From positions 1-28,951 of the IMG/VR virus record IMGVR_UViG_3300031566_000275: a DNA stretch of 28,951 nucleotides, one strand, 5' to 3'. The DNA comes from a virus. Shown piece after piece: positions 5,195 to 12,870 of this stretch (its first letter is position 1; every line of letters begins with the position of its first letter). Both the position numbers and the translations under genes were made by a program. The notes under the pieces were generated by a model, which was not told the origin of the DNA, did no database searches, and was given only the letters and a program-made list of their open reading frames with translations.

Positions 5195-5208
5195 GGGGCC
5201 GGAGCCCC
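5195..5208 (-). repeat. Intercistronic hairpin, copy B (UCCG loop)
   Basis: Transcript strand GGGGC-TCCG-GCCCC, between the 57-aa gene and the 77-aa gene. It has the same stem as copy A with one loop change that keeps a UNCG-class tetraloop, which suggests selection for RNA structure. The flanking sequence differs from copies A and C. Confidence 0.65.
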
Positions 5209-5217
5209 TGGCGTGGT

Positions 5218-5391
5218 TTACGCTGCTTTGACTTCTACAGTGTTGCCGCCGAATTCCTCGGCTTGCTCGACCATTGCGGCCCAGCTCTGATAGCCAGCGT
5301 CTTGAGCAAATATCTCTTGCGCATCTTCTTGTGAGCCGGCTTCGTAGTCGCCAAAATCGAGACCGTTTGCGCTGAATTTGAATGTGTTCAT
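5218..5391 (-). CDS. Small acidic hypothetical protein (57 aa)
   Basis: The ATG at 5391 after AAAGGAACATC starts MNTFKFSANGLDFGDYEAGS; the longer in-frame start at 5496 lies inside the upstream gene. The peptide is strongly acidic and has a helical centre (QEDAQEIFAQDAGYQSWAAM). The N-terminal FKFSANGLDFGDYEA then AQEIFAQDAGY pattern appears in other phage small proteins of unknown function. It sits between hairpin copies B and C. Confidence 0.65.
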   Translation of the reverse strand: MNTFKFSANGLDFGDYEAGSQEDAQEIFAQDAGYQSWAAMVEQAEEFGGNTVEVKAA

Positions 5392-5406
5392 GATGTTCCT
5401 TTGATG

Positions 5407-5418
5407 GGGCCGAAGCCC
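5407..5418 (-). repeat. Intercistronic UUCG hairpin, copy C
   Basis: Transcript strand GGGC-TTCG-GCCC, a 4-bp version of copy A. The flanks match copy A at 28 of 31 aligned positions from the TAA CACCC of the upstream gene through the hairpin. It lies between the 92-aa gene and the 57-aa gene. Confidence 0.65.
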
Positions 5419-5425
5419 TTGGGTG

Positions 5426-5704
5426 TTAGGCTGAAGTGACTTCAAACGTAGCCAGTTGATAACCGCGACGTGGCTCAAGTTTGAATTGATAAGCACAGGA
5501 CTTGCGCATGAGTTGGTTTAACTCCACACGGTCACGAAAAGCCCCTGCACCGACCTTTGCCTTAATGCCTGTGCCGCTTTGTTCAGACATCTTGAGCAGC
5601 TTCGAGAATTTGCCGTCATCGGATAGAGCCGTAAATCCAACGATGTCGCCGAAGCCTGTGAAAAACTGCTCGCTCAGATCTTTAAGCGTAAAGGTGATTT
5701 TCAT
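5426..5704 (-). CDS. Hypothetical phage protein, first gene of the leftward cassette block (92 aa)
   Basis: ATG at 5704 follows TAAGGAATATC. The peptide starts MKITFTLKDLSEQFFTGFGD and continues through KLLKMSEQSGTGIKAKVGAG to a Tyr/Arg-rich strand tail (QFKLEPRRGYQLATFEV). It looks like a small mixed alpha/beta domain with no membrane segment. An in-frame extension to 5827 crosses the promoter region and was rejected. It is the promoter-proximal gene of eight leftward cassettes. Function unknown. Confidence 0.65.
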   Translation of the reverse strand: MKITFTLKDLSEQFFTGFGDIVGFTALSDDGKFSKLLKMSEQSGTGIKAKVGAGAFRDRVELNQLMRKSCAYQFKLEPRRGYQLATFEVTSA

Positions 5705-5825
5705 GATATTCCTTAGTTGGTTGCTGCGAGGTCCGGTAATTCGTGTTCCGCAGTGATTCCAATGTAAACGATTTTTTTGCGCTTGTGTGTAGGTAGAAAC
5801 ACTTAGATGCCATCTTTTTGCGTGC

Positions 5826-5868
5826 ATTGTTCACAAAATGATACGATCGGGTCAACAAACGATCGGGT
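5826..5868 (-). promoter_or_regulatory. Candidate leftward promoter and paired ACGATCGGGT repeats
   Basis: The 170-nt divergent gap between the cassette block and the terminase genes contains, on the minus strand, TTGACC (5855-5850) and AACAAT (5831-5826) 18 nt apart, a moderate promoter match. ACGATCGGGT occurs at 5843-5852 and 5859-5868, spaced 16 nt; one copy overlaps the -35, which suggests an operator. No convincing rightward promoter for the terminase genes was found. Confidence 0.4.
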
Positions 5869-5874
5869 TGCAAA

Positions 5875-6294
5875 ATGGGCGTGAAATACAGCAAAGAGGA
5901 TAAAGAGCGCATTTCTACAGAAGTGCTTAAAGAAATGCGCAACGGCTTGAGCGCGTTTAAAGCGTGCAAAGCTGCCGGAGTTCCGCAGAGTACTTTTTCA
6001 AGATGGGTTGACGAAGACGCGCAGCTTGCGGAAAACTACGCACGCGCGCGCGAGGATCTGATTGAGCGAATGGCGCAAGAGGTCTTAGAGCTGAGTGATT
6101 CAGACGTCGGACTTCTGCCGGACGGTAAAAAGGATTGGGCAGCAGTGCAAAAGCACAGACTGCAAGTGGACACGAGGAAATGGCTGCTTTCTAAGCTGGC
6201 TCCGAAGAAGTACGGCGATAAGCTGGAGCTGTCTGGAGATGCAGCTAACCCGCTTGTGACTCGCATTGAGCGCGTTATTGTCAAGAATGGCTAA
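5875..6294 (+). CDS. terS: Terminase small subunit, Sf6 gp1-like (139 aa)
   Basis: It recognises phage DNA and brings it to the large terminase at the start of packaging. Residues 24-48 (GLSAFKACKAAGVPQSTFSRW) form an HTH, followed by a helical oligomerisation segment (AENYARAREDLIERMAQEV) and the family signature RLQVDTRKWLLSKLAPKKYG (95-114), which closely matches Sf6-type small terminases (RLRVDTRKWALARMNPRKYGDK). Length fits the family (about 140 aa). The ATG at 5875 has only a weak GGG upstream. It overlaps the large terminase gene by 8 nt. Confidence 0.92.
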   Translation: MGVKYSKEDKERISTEVLKEMRNGLSAFKACKAAGVPQSTFSRWVDEDAQLAENYARAREDLIERMAQEVLELSDSDVGLLPDGKKDWAAVQKHRLQVDTRKWLLSKLAPKKYGDKLELSGDAANPLVTRIERVIVKNG

Positions 6295-7513
6295 AACGCT
6301 TCAACTACAAACACCCGAATGGGCCTTGCCCCTGCTCAACCCCTCGCGCTACAAAGGCGCATGGGGTGGACGAGGCTCCGGCAAGTCACACATGTTTGCC
6401 GAGCTGATGATTGAGGCGCACATCATTGACCAGAAGCGGCGAAGCGTTTGCGTTCGTGAGATTCAGAAGTCTCTAAGCCAGTCAGTTAAGCGGCTGCTAG
6501 AGAACAAAATTGAGGCTATGAATGCTGGCGCTTACTTCGAGGTGCAAGAGGCTTGCATCAAGTCAAAGAAGGGCGACGGCTTGATCATCTTCCAAGGTAT
6601 GCAGAATCACACCGCTGACAGCATCAAGTCGCTGGAGGGCTACGACTGCGCCTGGGTCGAAGAAGCCCAGTCCCTGAGCCAGACTAGCCTTGACCTGCTG
6701 CGCCCTACGATCCGCAAGCCAAACTCTGAGCTGTGGTTCACTTGGAACCCACGCCAAGCCGCTGACCCAGTTGATCATTTACTGCGCGGTCCGACTCCGC
6801 CCAAAGATGCAACGGTCCTAAAGGTTAACTTTAACAACAACCCATGGCTTCCTGACGTCCTGCGCGACGAAATGGAGTACGACAAGCGCCGCGATCCAGA
6901 CAAGTATCAGCATGTCTGGATGGGCAGCTATCTCACTAACAGCAATACCCGCGTCTTCAAAAACTGGAAGGTTGAAGAGTTCGACGCACCACGCGACGCT
7001 ATCCACCGCCTAGGCGCTGACTGGGGCTTTGCCGTTGACCCGACCACGCTGGTGCGCTGCCATATCATCGGGCGCACGCTATACATTGATTACGAGGCGT
7101 ACATGGTGGGCTGCGAGATTGTGAACACTCCGGATTTATTCATGACTGTGCCCGAGTCAGAGAAGTGGCCAATCGTGGCCGACTCAGCCAGACCTGAAAC
7201 TATTAGCCACATGAAGAAGAATGGCTTTCCAAAGATCATGACGGCAGTCAAAGGGCCTCGATCAGTTGAGGAAGGTATCGAGTTTCTGAAGAATTACGAT
7301 ATCGTGGTTCATCCTCGGTGCATCCACACAATTGATGAACTCACCCTTTACAGTTACAAAACAGACCAGCTCACAGGCAAGATCCTGCCTGTGCTTGAAG
7401 ACAAGAAGAACCACGTTATTGACGCGCTTAGATATGCTTGCGAAGCCGTGCGCAGGTCTAACACAATAAAGCCTAAAATGTTCGTACCGTTGCCCACAAT
7501 AAACAAGTGGTAG
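6287..7513 (+). CDS. terL: Terminase large subunit, PBSX/Sf6 family (408 aa)
   Basis: ATP-driven packaging motor and nuclease. From the ATG at 6287: Walker A GGRGSGKS (27-34), ESLEGYD-type segment KSLEGYD, Walker B CAWVEE (121-126) and coupling motif WFTWNP (150-155). The C-terminal RNase H-like nuclease carries D245 (LGADWGF), D299 (VADSARPE) and D379 (HVIDALRYA). The order and spacing match Terminase_3-type enzymes such as Sf6 gp2. An upstream TTG at 6266 is in frame but lies within the small terminase gene and adds 7 unlikely residues. Sf6-like terminases support headful packaging; that mode is inferred here. Confidence 0.95.
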   Translation: MAKTLQLQTPEWALPLLNPSRYKGAWGGRGSGKSHMFAELMIEAHIIDQKRRSVCVREIQKSLSQSVKRLLENKIEAMNAGAYFEVQEACIKSKKGDGLIIFQGMQNHTADSIKSLEGYDCAWVEEAQSLSQTSLDLLRPTIRKPNSELWFTWNPRQAADPVDHLLRGPTPPKDATVLKVNFNNNPWLPDVLRDEMEYDKRRDPDKYQHVWMGSYLTNSNTRVFKNWKVEEFDAPRDAIHRLGADWGFAVDPTTLVRCHIIGRTLYIDYEAYMVGCEIVNTPDLFMTVPESEKWPIVADSARPETISHMKKNGFPKIMTAVKGPRSVEEGIEFLKNYDIVVHPRCIHTIDELTLYSYKTDQLTGKILPVLEDKKNHVIDALRYACEAVRRSNTIKPKMFVPLPTINKW

Positions 7514-7539
7514 ACAATCAGACAAAACAAAGGGTTTCC

Positions 7540-9579
7540 ATGTCTAGGCTTTCAAACAGTCAGAAATTATCGAATCTTCACGCAGAAGCGATGGCGCAGT
7601 TTGACGAGGTGCAAAGTGCACTGCGCGATGAACGGCTTCAGTGCCTGCAAGACCGCAGGTTCTATTCCATTTGTGGCGCACAGTGGGAAGGCCCGCTCGA
7701 GGATCAATTCGAGAATAAGCCAAAATTTGAAGTAAACAAGATTCACTTGTCTGTCATCAGGATCATCAACGAATACCGCAACAACCGGATCACTGTCGAC
7801 TTCGTTTCTAAAGATGGCAAAGCAGACGACCGCCTTGCGGATGTTTGTGACGGCCTGTACCGGGCCGATGAGCAAGACTCAGTAGCTACCGAGTCCTACG
7901 ACAACGCCTTCGAGGAAGCTGTGGGCGGAGGATTTGGAGCCTGGCGCATTCGTACAGCATACGAAGACGAAGAAGACGCCGAGGATGAGCGCCAGCGTAT
8001 TCGTATCGAACCAATCTTTGACGCTGATAGCTCCGTGTTCTTTGACCTCGGCGCGAAACGTCAAGACAAGTCAGACGCAAAGTTCTGCTTTGTTGTCACT
8101 AGCATGACGCGCCAAACATACAAAGATACTTGGGGCGATGATCCTACTAATTGGCCAAAGATCATCCATCAGTATGAGTTTGACTGGTGCACGCCCGACG
8201 TTGTGTACGTTGCCGAGTACTACAAAGTAGAGGAGAAGTCTGAGACTATTCGCATATTCCAGACTATTGCAGGCGAGGAAGAGCGATATAGGCAATCAGA
8301 CTTTGAGAATGATGAAACCCTAGAGGAAACTTTGCTAGCTGTTGGCAGCAAAGAAGTTCGGCAGAAGAAGATCAAGAGCAAGCGCATTCGCAAGTACATT
8401 ATGTCGGGCGGTCAAGTACTTGAAGACGCTGGATATATCGCAGGAAAATGCATCCCCATCGTGCCGGTGTACGGTAAACGCTGGTTCGTGGACAACGTCG
8501 AGCGTTGCATGGGTCACGTTCGCTTGGCGAAGGATGCCCAGCGGCTCAAGAACATGCAGCTCTCTAAGCTGGGTGAGATAAGCGCACTATCTTCTGTTGA
8601 GAAGCCCATCCTTAGCCCCGAGCAAGTTGCAGGTCACCAAATGATGTGGGCCGAGGATAATATCAAAGATTACCCATATCTATTGATTAACCCAGTTACT
8701 GACCAAAACGGCAATATGTCGCTCAGTGGGCCAGTCGCATACACAAAGAGCGCACAGATTCCACCAGCCATGGCCGCACTGTTGCAGATCACAGAAACGG
8801 ACATGCAAGACATCCTCGGCAACCCCCAGGGCGCTGACAAAATGGTTAGCGGTGTATCTGGCAAAGCCGTTGAAATGATTCAACAGCGTGTGGATATGCA
8901 GACGTTTATCTACATGAGCAACTTTGCCAAAGGCATGAAACGCTGCGGTGAGATTTGGCTATCAATGGCGAAAGACATCTACACCGAAAACAAACGAAGC
9001 ATGAAGGTGGTTTCAGAGGTTGGCGATACTGATTCAGTTGAGCTTATGAAGCCGATGATTGATTCAGAGACTGGCGCGGTCGTCGTTGAAAACGATATTA
9101 CCTCGGCTGCATTTGACGTTGCTGTGGACGTCGGCCCATCCAGCTCGAGCAAGAAGGCTGCAACCGTCAGGGCACTGACTGGCATGCTCCAAATCACGCA
9201 AGACCCCGACACGATGCAGGTTCTTGGGGCCATGGCGATGATGAACATGGAAGGCGAAGGCATTGCCGACGCGAACAAATACTTCCGCAAGAAGCTGCTC
9301 CGCATGGGCGTTGTTGAGCCTACGGACAAAGAATCTAAAGAACTCATGGCCGAGATGCAAAACGCTCCACAAGATCCAAACTCTATGTATCTGCAAGCGG
9401 CGGCAGAAGAAGCCACGGCAAAAGCAGCCAAAGCAAGGGCCGACACTGTTGAGACAATTGCATCGGCTGAACTCAAGAATGCTCAGACTGTTGAAACCAT
9501 GAGTAAGACAGATCTTGCAAATGCCGAGGCCGTGCAGAAGCTGATGGGTAGCTTAAATACACAGCAGCCCATGGAATAA
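7540..9579 (+). CDS. Portal protein, P22 type (679 aa)
   Basis: It forms the dodecameric DNA channel at one capsid vertex. Diagnostic stretches: AQWEG (48-52), KFEVNKIHLSVIRIINEYR (62-80) with NNRITVDF after, and about residues 425-480, where ILGNPQGADKMVSGVSGKAV is followed by a long helix (MIQQRVDMQTFIYM). These match P22-type portals, as does the length (P22 about 725 aa). The C-terminal 60 residues are Ala-rich helix (AAEEATAKAAKARADTVET), a probable barrel. The start is the ATG at 7540 after AAAGGG; an in-frame GTG at 7507 overlaps the terminase gene and was not used. Confidence 0.93.
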   Translation: MSRLSNSQKLSNLHAEAMAQFDEVQSALRDERLQCLQDRRFYSICGAQWEGPLEDQFENKPKFEVNKIHLSVIRIINEYRNNRITVDFVSKDGKADDRLADVCDGLYRADEQDSVATESYDNAFEEAVGGGFGAWRIRTAYEDEEDAEDERQRIRIEPIFDADSSVFFDLGAKRQDKSDAKFCFVVTSMTRQTYKDTWGDDPTNWPKIIHQYEFDWCTPDVVYVAEYYKVEEKSETIRIFQTIAGEEERYRQSDFENDETLEETLLAVGSKEVRQKKIKSKRIRKYIMSGGQVLEDAGYIAGKCIPIVPVYGKRWFVDNVERCMGHVRLAKDAQRLKNMQLSKLGEISALSSVEKPILSPEQVAGHQMMWAEDNIKDYPYLLINPVTDQNGNMSLSGPVAYTKSAQIPPAMAALLQITETDMQDILGNPQGADKMVSGVSGKAVEMIQQRVDMQTFIYMSNFAKGMKRCGEIWLSMAKDIYTENKRSMKVVSEVGDTDSVELMKPMIDSETGAVVVENDITSAAFDVAVDVGPSSSSKKAATVRALTGMLQITQDPDTMQVLGAMAMMNMEGEGIADANKYFRKKLLRMGVVEPTDKESKELMAEMQNAPQDPNSMYLQAAAEEATAKAAKARADTVETIASAELKNAQTVETMSKTDLANAEAVQKLMGSLNTQQPME

Positions 9580-9601
9580 TGTATTATGAAGTAACGGCAA
9601 C

Positions 9602-9622
9602 CACCCAGCCGCTCAATGGGTG
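9602..9622. repeat. Small hairpin between portal and scaffold genes
   Basis: CACCCA (9602-9607) and TGGGTG (9617-9622) are exact inverted repeats with a 9-nt loop in the 59-nt gap ahead of the scaffold gene. No U-tract. It may modulate the portal-to-scaffold expression ratio, since scaffold is needed in much larger amounts, but this is inference. Confidence 0.35.
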
Positions 9623-9638
9623 AGTTTGATAGGGTCTG

Positions 9639-10529
9639 ATGATGAACAAAATGGCAGTCGGAGAAGAGGATAAGTTTGAAGACGAATCTTTTGTAGATGA
9701 GGCTTCTGAGCAAGAAGAAAACATTGACGAAGGCGACTCCGTTAATGATGAATCCAACTCAGATGAATCAGAATCAAAAGATGATGAATCAGATGAAATC
9801 ATCGTATCTATCGGGGAGGAAGCGCCACCTCCAGAGGAACAATCTCACGCCCCAGAATGGGTTCGCGAGTTGCGTAAGACGAACAGGGAATTGCAAAGAC
9901 AGAATCGAGAGCTTCACAGCAAGTTGCAAACCACAGCGCAGACTGAGACCAAGCCAGTCACGCTGGGAGCAAAGCCTAAGCTAGAAGATCACGATTATGA
10001 CGTGGATCAATTTGAGTCTGCTTTAGCAAACTGGTTTGACAAAAAGCGTCAAGTGGAGGATGTAGTAGCAAAGCAAGAAGCTGAAGTTGTAAATCAGCAG
10101 AAAGCATGGCAATCTAAACTTGATGGCTACAGCAAAGCAAAAGCAGAGTTAAAGGTCAAGAACTTTGAAGACGCTGAACTTGTTGCTCAAGAATTTCTGA
10201 GCGTTACCCAGCAAGGGATCGTTCTCCAAGGTGCAGATAACCCAGCCCTCATCGTCTACGCACTCGGAAAAAACTCAAAGAAGGCAAAAGAGCTGTCCGA
10301 AATCACAGACCCCGTAGAGTTCGCTTTTGCGGTTGCAAAACTGGAGAAAGATTTGAAAGTTACCAGCCGTAAATCCGCACCACCACCTGAGCGTGTTGTA
10401 TCTGGAACCGGACGTTCTTCCGGTGCAGTTGACTCAACACTTGAACGACTGCGAGAAGAAGCAGCGCGTACTGGCAACATGACGAAAGTCATTCAGTACA
10501 AAAAGCAGAAACAAGCGGCATCTAAATAA
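9639..10529 (+). CDS. Scaffolding protein, P22 gp8 analogue (296 aa)
   Basis: Internal procapsid assembly scaffold, identified by position between portal and coat and by composition. Residues 6-60 are extremely acidic (long runs of E, D and S), followed by PPPEE and a coiled coil (WVRELRKTNRELQRQNRELH, about 73-92), a helical centre, and a basic C-terminus (TKVIQYKKQKQAASK). P22 scaffold has about 303 residues and a basic C-terminal helix-turn-helix that binds coat. There is no Ser protease signature. Two adjacent ATGs (9639, 9642) and one at 9651 could all serve as start; the first was kept. Confidence 0.8.
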   Translation: MMNKMAVGEEDKFEDESFVDEASEQEENIDEGDSVNDESNSDESESKDDESDEIIVSIGEEAPPPEEQSHAPEWVRELRKTNRELQRQNRELHSKLQTTAQTETKPVTLGAKPKLEDHDYDVDQFESALANWFDKKRQVEDVVAKQEAEVVNQQKAWQSKLDGYSKAKAELKVKNFEDAELVAQEFLSVTQQGIVLQGADNPALIVYALGKNSKKAKELSEITDPVEFAFAVAKLEKDLKVTSRKSAPPPERVVSGTGRSSGAVDSTLERLREEAARTGNMTKVIQYKKQKQAASK

Positions 10530-10556
10530 TTTACTTTTCACTTTGGAATATTAATC

Positions 10557-11831
10557 ATGGCTAATGCATTCAGTAAAGAAGAGCGCGTTGCGTTTGAAGA
10601 CATCCTTGAAGGCTTTCAAGACGCACTCGTTTTGAGCAAAAACGTCGCGGTGTACAACACCGATCAGACGATGATGGAGCGCACCAACAACGTTATCTGG
10701 CGTCCCCAGCCTTATATCGCTACCAGCTACAACGGTACCGATATGACATCCAATTTCGGCGACAACACCCAGCTGGCCGTGCCTGCAACCATTGGTTTCA
10801 GCAAGTCTGTACCTTGGGTTATGACATCGACCGAGCTGCGTGATAGTCTGCAAGAAGGTCGTTTGGGCGATGCTGCCAAACGAAAGCTGGCCAGCGATAT
10901 CAACGTTGCAATCATGAACGTGGCCGCAAACCAAGGTACCTTGTTTGTCAAGCGCACCTCGACGGCTTCTGGTTTTGATGACGTCGCCCAGTGCGAAGCC
11001 ATCATGAACGAGCAAGGCGTGCCTTCTTATGAGCGTTATTTGGCTCTGTCTACCCGTGACTATAACGGCATGGCCAATGATCTTTCTAAGGCTTCGCGCT
11101 CTTTCGGCAACGAGATCAGCGACAAGGCTTTGCGCAAAGCGTTTGTGGGTGAGATGGCTTCCTTCTCTACCTACAAGTTTGACAACTCCAATCGCAAGGC
11201 TGCTGCTGCTGGTGGCGGTGCTCTGACGACCAGCACGCTGACTGCTGCCGCTCGTTACTACACCCCAAGCGCCACGTCTACCGCTGGCACTGGTGAAGTG
11301 GCTAACGTTGATAACCGCTATCAAACCTTGACCGTTTCTAGCACCACTAACGTAGCCGCTGGCGATGCGTTCACGATTGCTGGCGTTAACGCTGTGCATC
11401 ACATCACCAAGGGCGACACGGGCCAACTGAAGACCTTCCGCGTCATCAGCGTAGTTAATGCTACCTCGATGGTCATCAGCCCCCCAATCATCTCTAACCA
11501 AGGTGGTACGGATGCTGAAGCCCAGTACCAAAACGTTGTTGTCACGGCCCAAAGCGGTACGGCGGCGATTGTGTTCCTGAACACCGTTTCCAACTTCGTG
11601 AACCCCTTCTGGCAACGTGACTCCCTGGAAATCCTCCCAGGTCGTTACGCGATTCCTTCGGACGCTGGCGCGGCTATTATGCGCGCAAGCACCGATCAAG
11701 GCATCGAGCTGGTGATGCAAAAGCAGTTTGACATCAACACCATGAAAACCAAGTATCGTCTTGATACCCTTTTCGGCGTGGTGAACAAGCAGCCTGAGAT
11801 GTCTGGCGTGATTATGTTCTCGCAGACCTGA
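10557..11831 (+). CDS. Major capsid protein, P22 coat (gp5) family (424 aa)
   Basis: Forms the icosahedral shell. The family is visible in NTDQTMMERTNNVIWRP (34-50; compare P22 MQRSSNTIWMP), TELRDSLQEGRLGDAAKRKL (92-111), and above all NVDNRYQTLTVSSTTNVAAG (250-269) leading to DAFTIAGV and FRVISVV, which matches the P22 inserted-domain region [20 protein letters not shown]. Length 424 versus about 430 in P22. It is followed at once by a strong terminator, as expected for the most highly expressed virion gene. Confidence 0.94.
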   Translation: MANAFSKEERVAFEDILEGFQDALVLSKNVAVYNTDQTMMERTNNVIWRPQPYIATSYNGTDMTSNFGDNTQLAVPATIGFSKSVPWVMTSTELRDSLQEGRLGDAAKRKLASDINVAIMNVAANQGTLFVKRTSTASGFDDVAQCEAIMNEQGVPSYERYLALSTRDYNGMANDLSKASRSFGNEISDKALRKAFVGEMASFSTYKFDNSNRKAAAAGGGALTTSTLTAAARYYTPSATSTAGTGEVANVDNRYQTLTVSSTTNVAAGDAFTIAGVNAVHHITKGDTGQLKTFRVISVVNATSMVISPPIISNQGGTDAEAQYQNVVVTAQSGTAAIVFLNTVSNFVNPFWQRDSLEILPGRYAIPSDAGAAIMRASTDQGIELVMQKQFDINTMKTKYRLDTLFGVVNKQPEMSGVIMFSQT

Positions 11832-11836
11832 TAGAC

Positions 11837-11860
11837 AAGAGGGGCTTCGGCCCCTCTTTT
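11837..11860 (+). terminator. Intrinsic terminator after the coat gene
   Basis: AAGAGGGGC-TTCG-GCCCCTCTT with TTTT: a 9-bp stem, UUCG tetraloop and U-run, starting 5 nt after the coat stop codon. It probably ends part of the late transcript, so genes beyond are read at a lower level by readthrough. The core GGGGCTTCGGCCCC equals the hairpin used between the small leftward cassettes. Confidence 0.9.
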
Positions 11861-11873
11861 AATGGAGAAAGTG

Positions 11874-12038
11874 ATGCCACTCGTTAAAGGCTATTCGCAA
11901 AAGTCTATTAGCAAGAACATTTCAAAAGAGATGAAATCAGGTATGCCGCAAAAGCAAGCTGTTGCCGTTGCATTGTCTACTGCAAAGAAAGCTGCAAAAG
12001 TTGCTGGCAAACCAAGCAAGGCAAAGGCTAAAAAGTGA
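11874..12038 (+). CDS. Small basic conserved phage protein (54 aa)
   Basis: ATG at 11874 after ATGGAGAAAGTG. The peptide begins MPLVKGYSQKSISKNISKEM and continues KSGMPQKQAVAVALSTAKKAAK with a Lys/Ala-rich tail. The pattern KG.S..ISKNI..E...G.PQKQAVA.AL is common among small phage proteins of unknown function. It is strongly basic and possibly binds nucleic acid. Its stop TGA overlaps the GTG start of the next gene (GTGA). It lies between the terminator and the head-closure genes. Confidence 0.75.
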   Translation: MPLVKGYSQKSISKNISKEMKSGMPQKQAVAVALSTAKKAAKVAGKPSKAKAKK

Positions 12039-12355
12039 GTTTTCCAACAATTGTTTATAAGTGCCCAGGCGCTCATTTTGGCCCTAATGGCACAACCTAT
12101 GAATCAATTGGCGTTAACGATGAATCTCAATTGCAATCTGCCGTGCAAGACGGCTGGAGCAAGACCCTCATTGAGGCGGTCATTGAATTCATTGAGCCTA
12201 AAGAGTCACTTGACTCTGCAAAAGAAGTTTCTAGTTCCGCGCCAACTCGTGATGAGATGATCCAGCAAGCTGATAAGATCGGCCTAAAGATAGATCGTCG
12301 CTGGAGCGATGCAAGGCTCGTTGAGAAGATCAATGAAGCAATGAAACTGATTTAA
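12035..12355 (+). CDS. Small head-region protein of unknown function (106 aa)
   Basis: Starts at GTG 12035, overlapping the previous stop. Residues 1-60 (MSFPTIVYKCPGAHFGPNGT and following) look like a beta-rich, connector-associated domain; the C-terminus (IQQADKIGLKIDRRWSDARL then VEKINEAMKLI) resembles a small HeH/LEM-like helix-extended loop-helix domain seen at the ends of phage head proteins. Acidic middle. Placed between coat and gp4-like genes, so probably virion-associated; not proven. Confidence 0.65.
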   Translation: MSFPTIVYKCPGAHFGPNGTTYESIGVNDESQLQSAVQDGWSKTLIEAVIEFIEPKESLDSAKEVSSSAPTRDEMIQQADKIGLKIDRRWSDARLVEKINEAMKLI

Positions 12356-12378
12356 ATCATAAATTATTGGGGCAGAAA

Positions 12379-12861
12379 ATGGGATGGAGCAAGCGTCAAT
12401 TTGTTACGCAAGCATTTGATGAAATTGGGCTTGCTTCATACGTTTTTGATCTGAACCCAGATCAGTTGCAGTCGGCTTTGCAGAGGTTGGATATGATGAT
12501 TGCATCGTGGAATGCGCTCGGCATCCGCCTTGGGTATCCTTTGCCGTCAAACCCTTTGGATAGCGATTTAGACGAACAAACAAACGTGCCTGACTCGGCA
12601 AATCAGGCGATCTATACAAATCTTGCAATCAAGTTGGCACCAAGTTACGGTAAGCAAGTGATGCCTGACACCAAGGCAACCGCCAAAGAGTCTTACAACA
12701 CGCTTCTTTCTCGTGCAGCCATGCCTCATGAGCAGCAAATGCCCGGCTCAATGCCTGCTGGTGCTGGCAACAAGCCTTGGCGCGTATATGATGATCCATT
12801 CTTGCGCAGGCCGGTTGATCCGCTATTGGCGGGGCAAGATGGGCCAATTGAATTCAATTAA
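12379..12861 (+). CDS. Head completion/tail adaptor protein, P22 gp4-like (160 aa)
   Basis: In P22, gp4 (166 aa) binds beneath the portal ring, closes the packaged head and begins the tail; it also has a reported peptidoglycan hydrolase activity. Here the helical N-terminus (FVTQAFDEIGLASYVFDLNP, then QLQSALQRLDMMIASWNALG) and the 'P..SALD..E..NV.D.AN.AI..NLAIKLAP.YG' pattern fit the family. The C-terminus has the typical Pro-rich tail. The start is the ATG at 12379 after TTGGGGCAG; the upstream TTG at 12367 is less likely. Length and gene order agree with P22. Confidence 0.85.
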   Translation: MGWSKRQFVTQAFDEIGLASYVFDLNPDQLQSALQRLDMMIASWNALGIRLGYPLPSNPLDSDLDEQTNVPDSANQAIYTNLAIKLAPSYGKQVMPDTKATAKESYNTLLSRAAMPHEQQMPGSMPAGAGNKPWRVYDDPFLRRPVDPLLAGQDGPIEFN

Positions 12862-12870
12862 GGAAATAAA

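Noticed and set aside
10551-11720. Open minus-strand frame of 389 codons opposite the coat gene
   Set aside because: It is a shadow of the strongly codon-biased coat gene, whose protein matches the P22 family; the antisense frame has no ribosome site and no recognisable domain.
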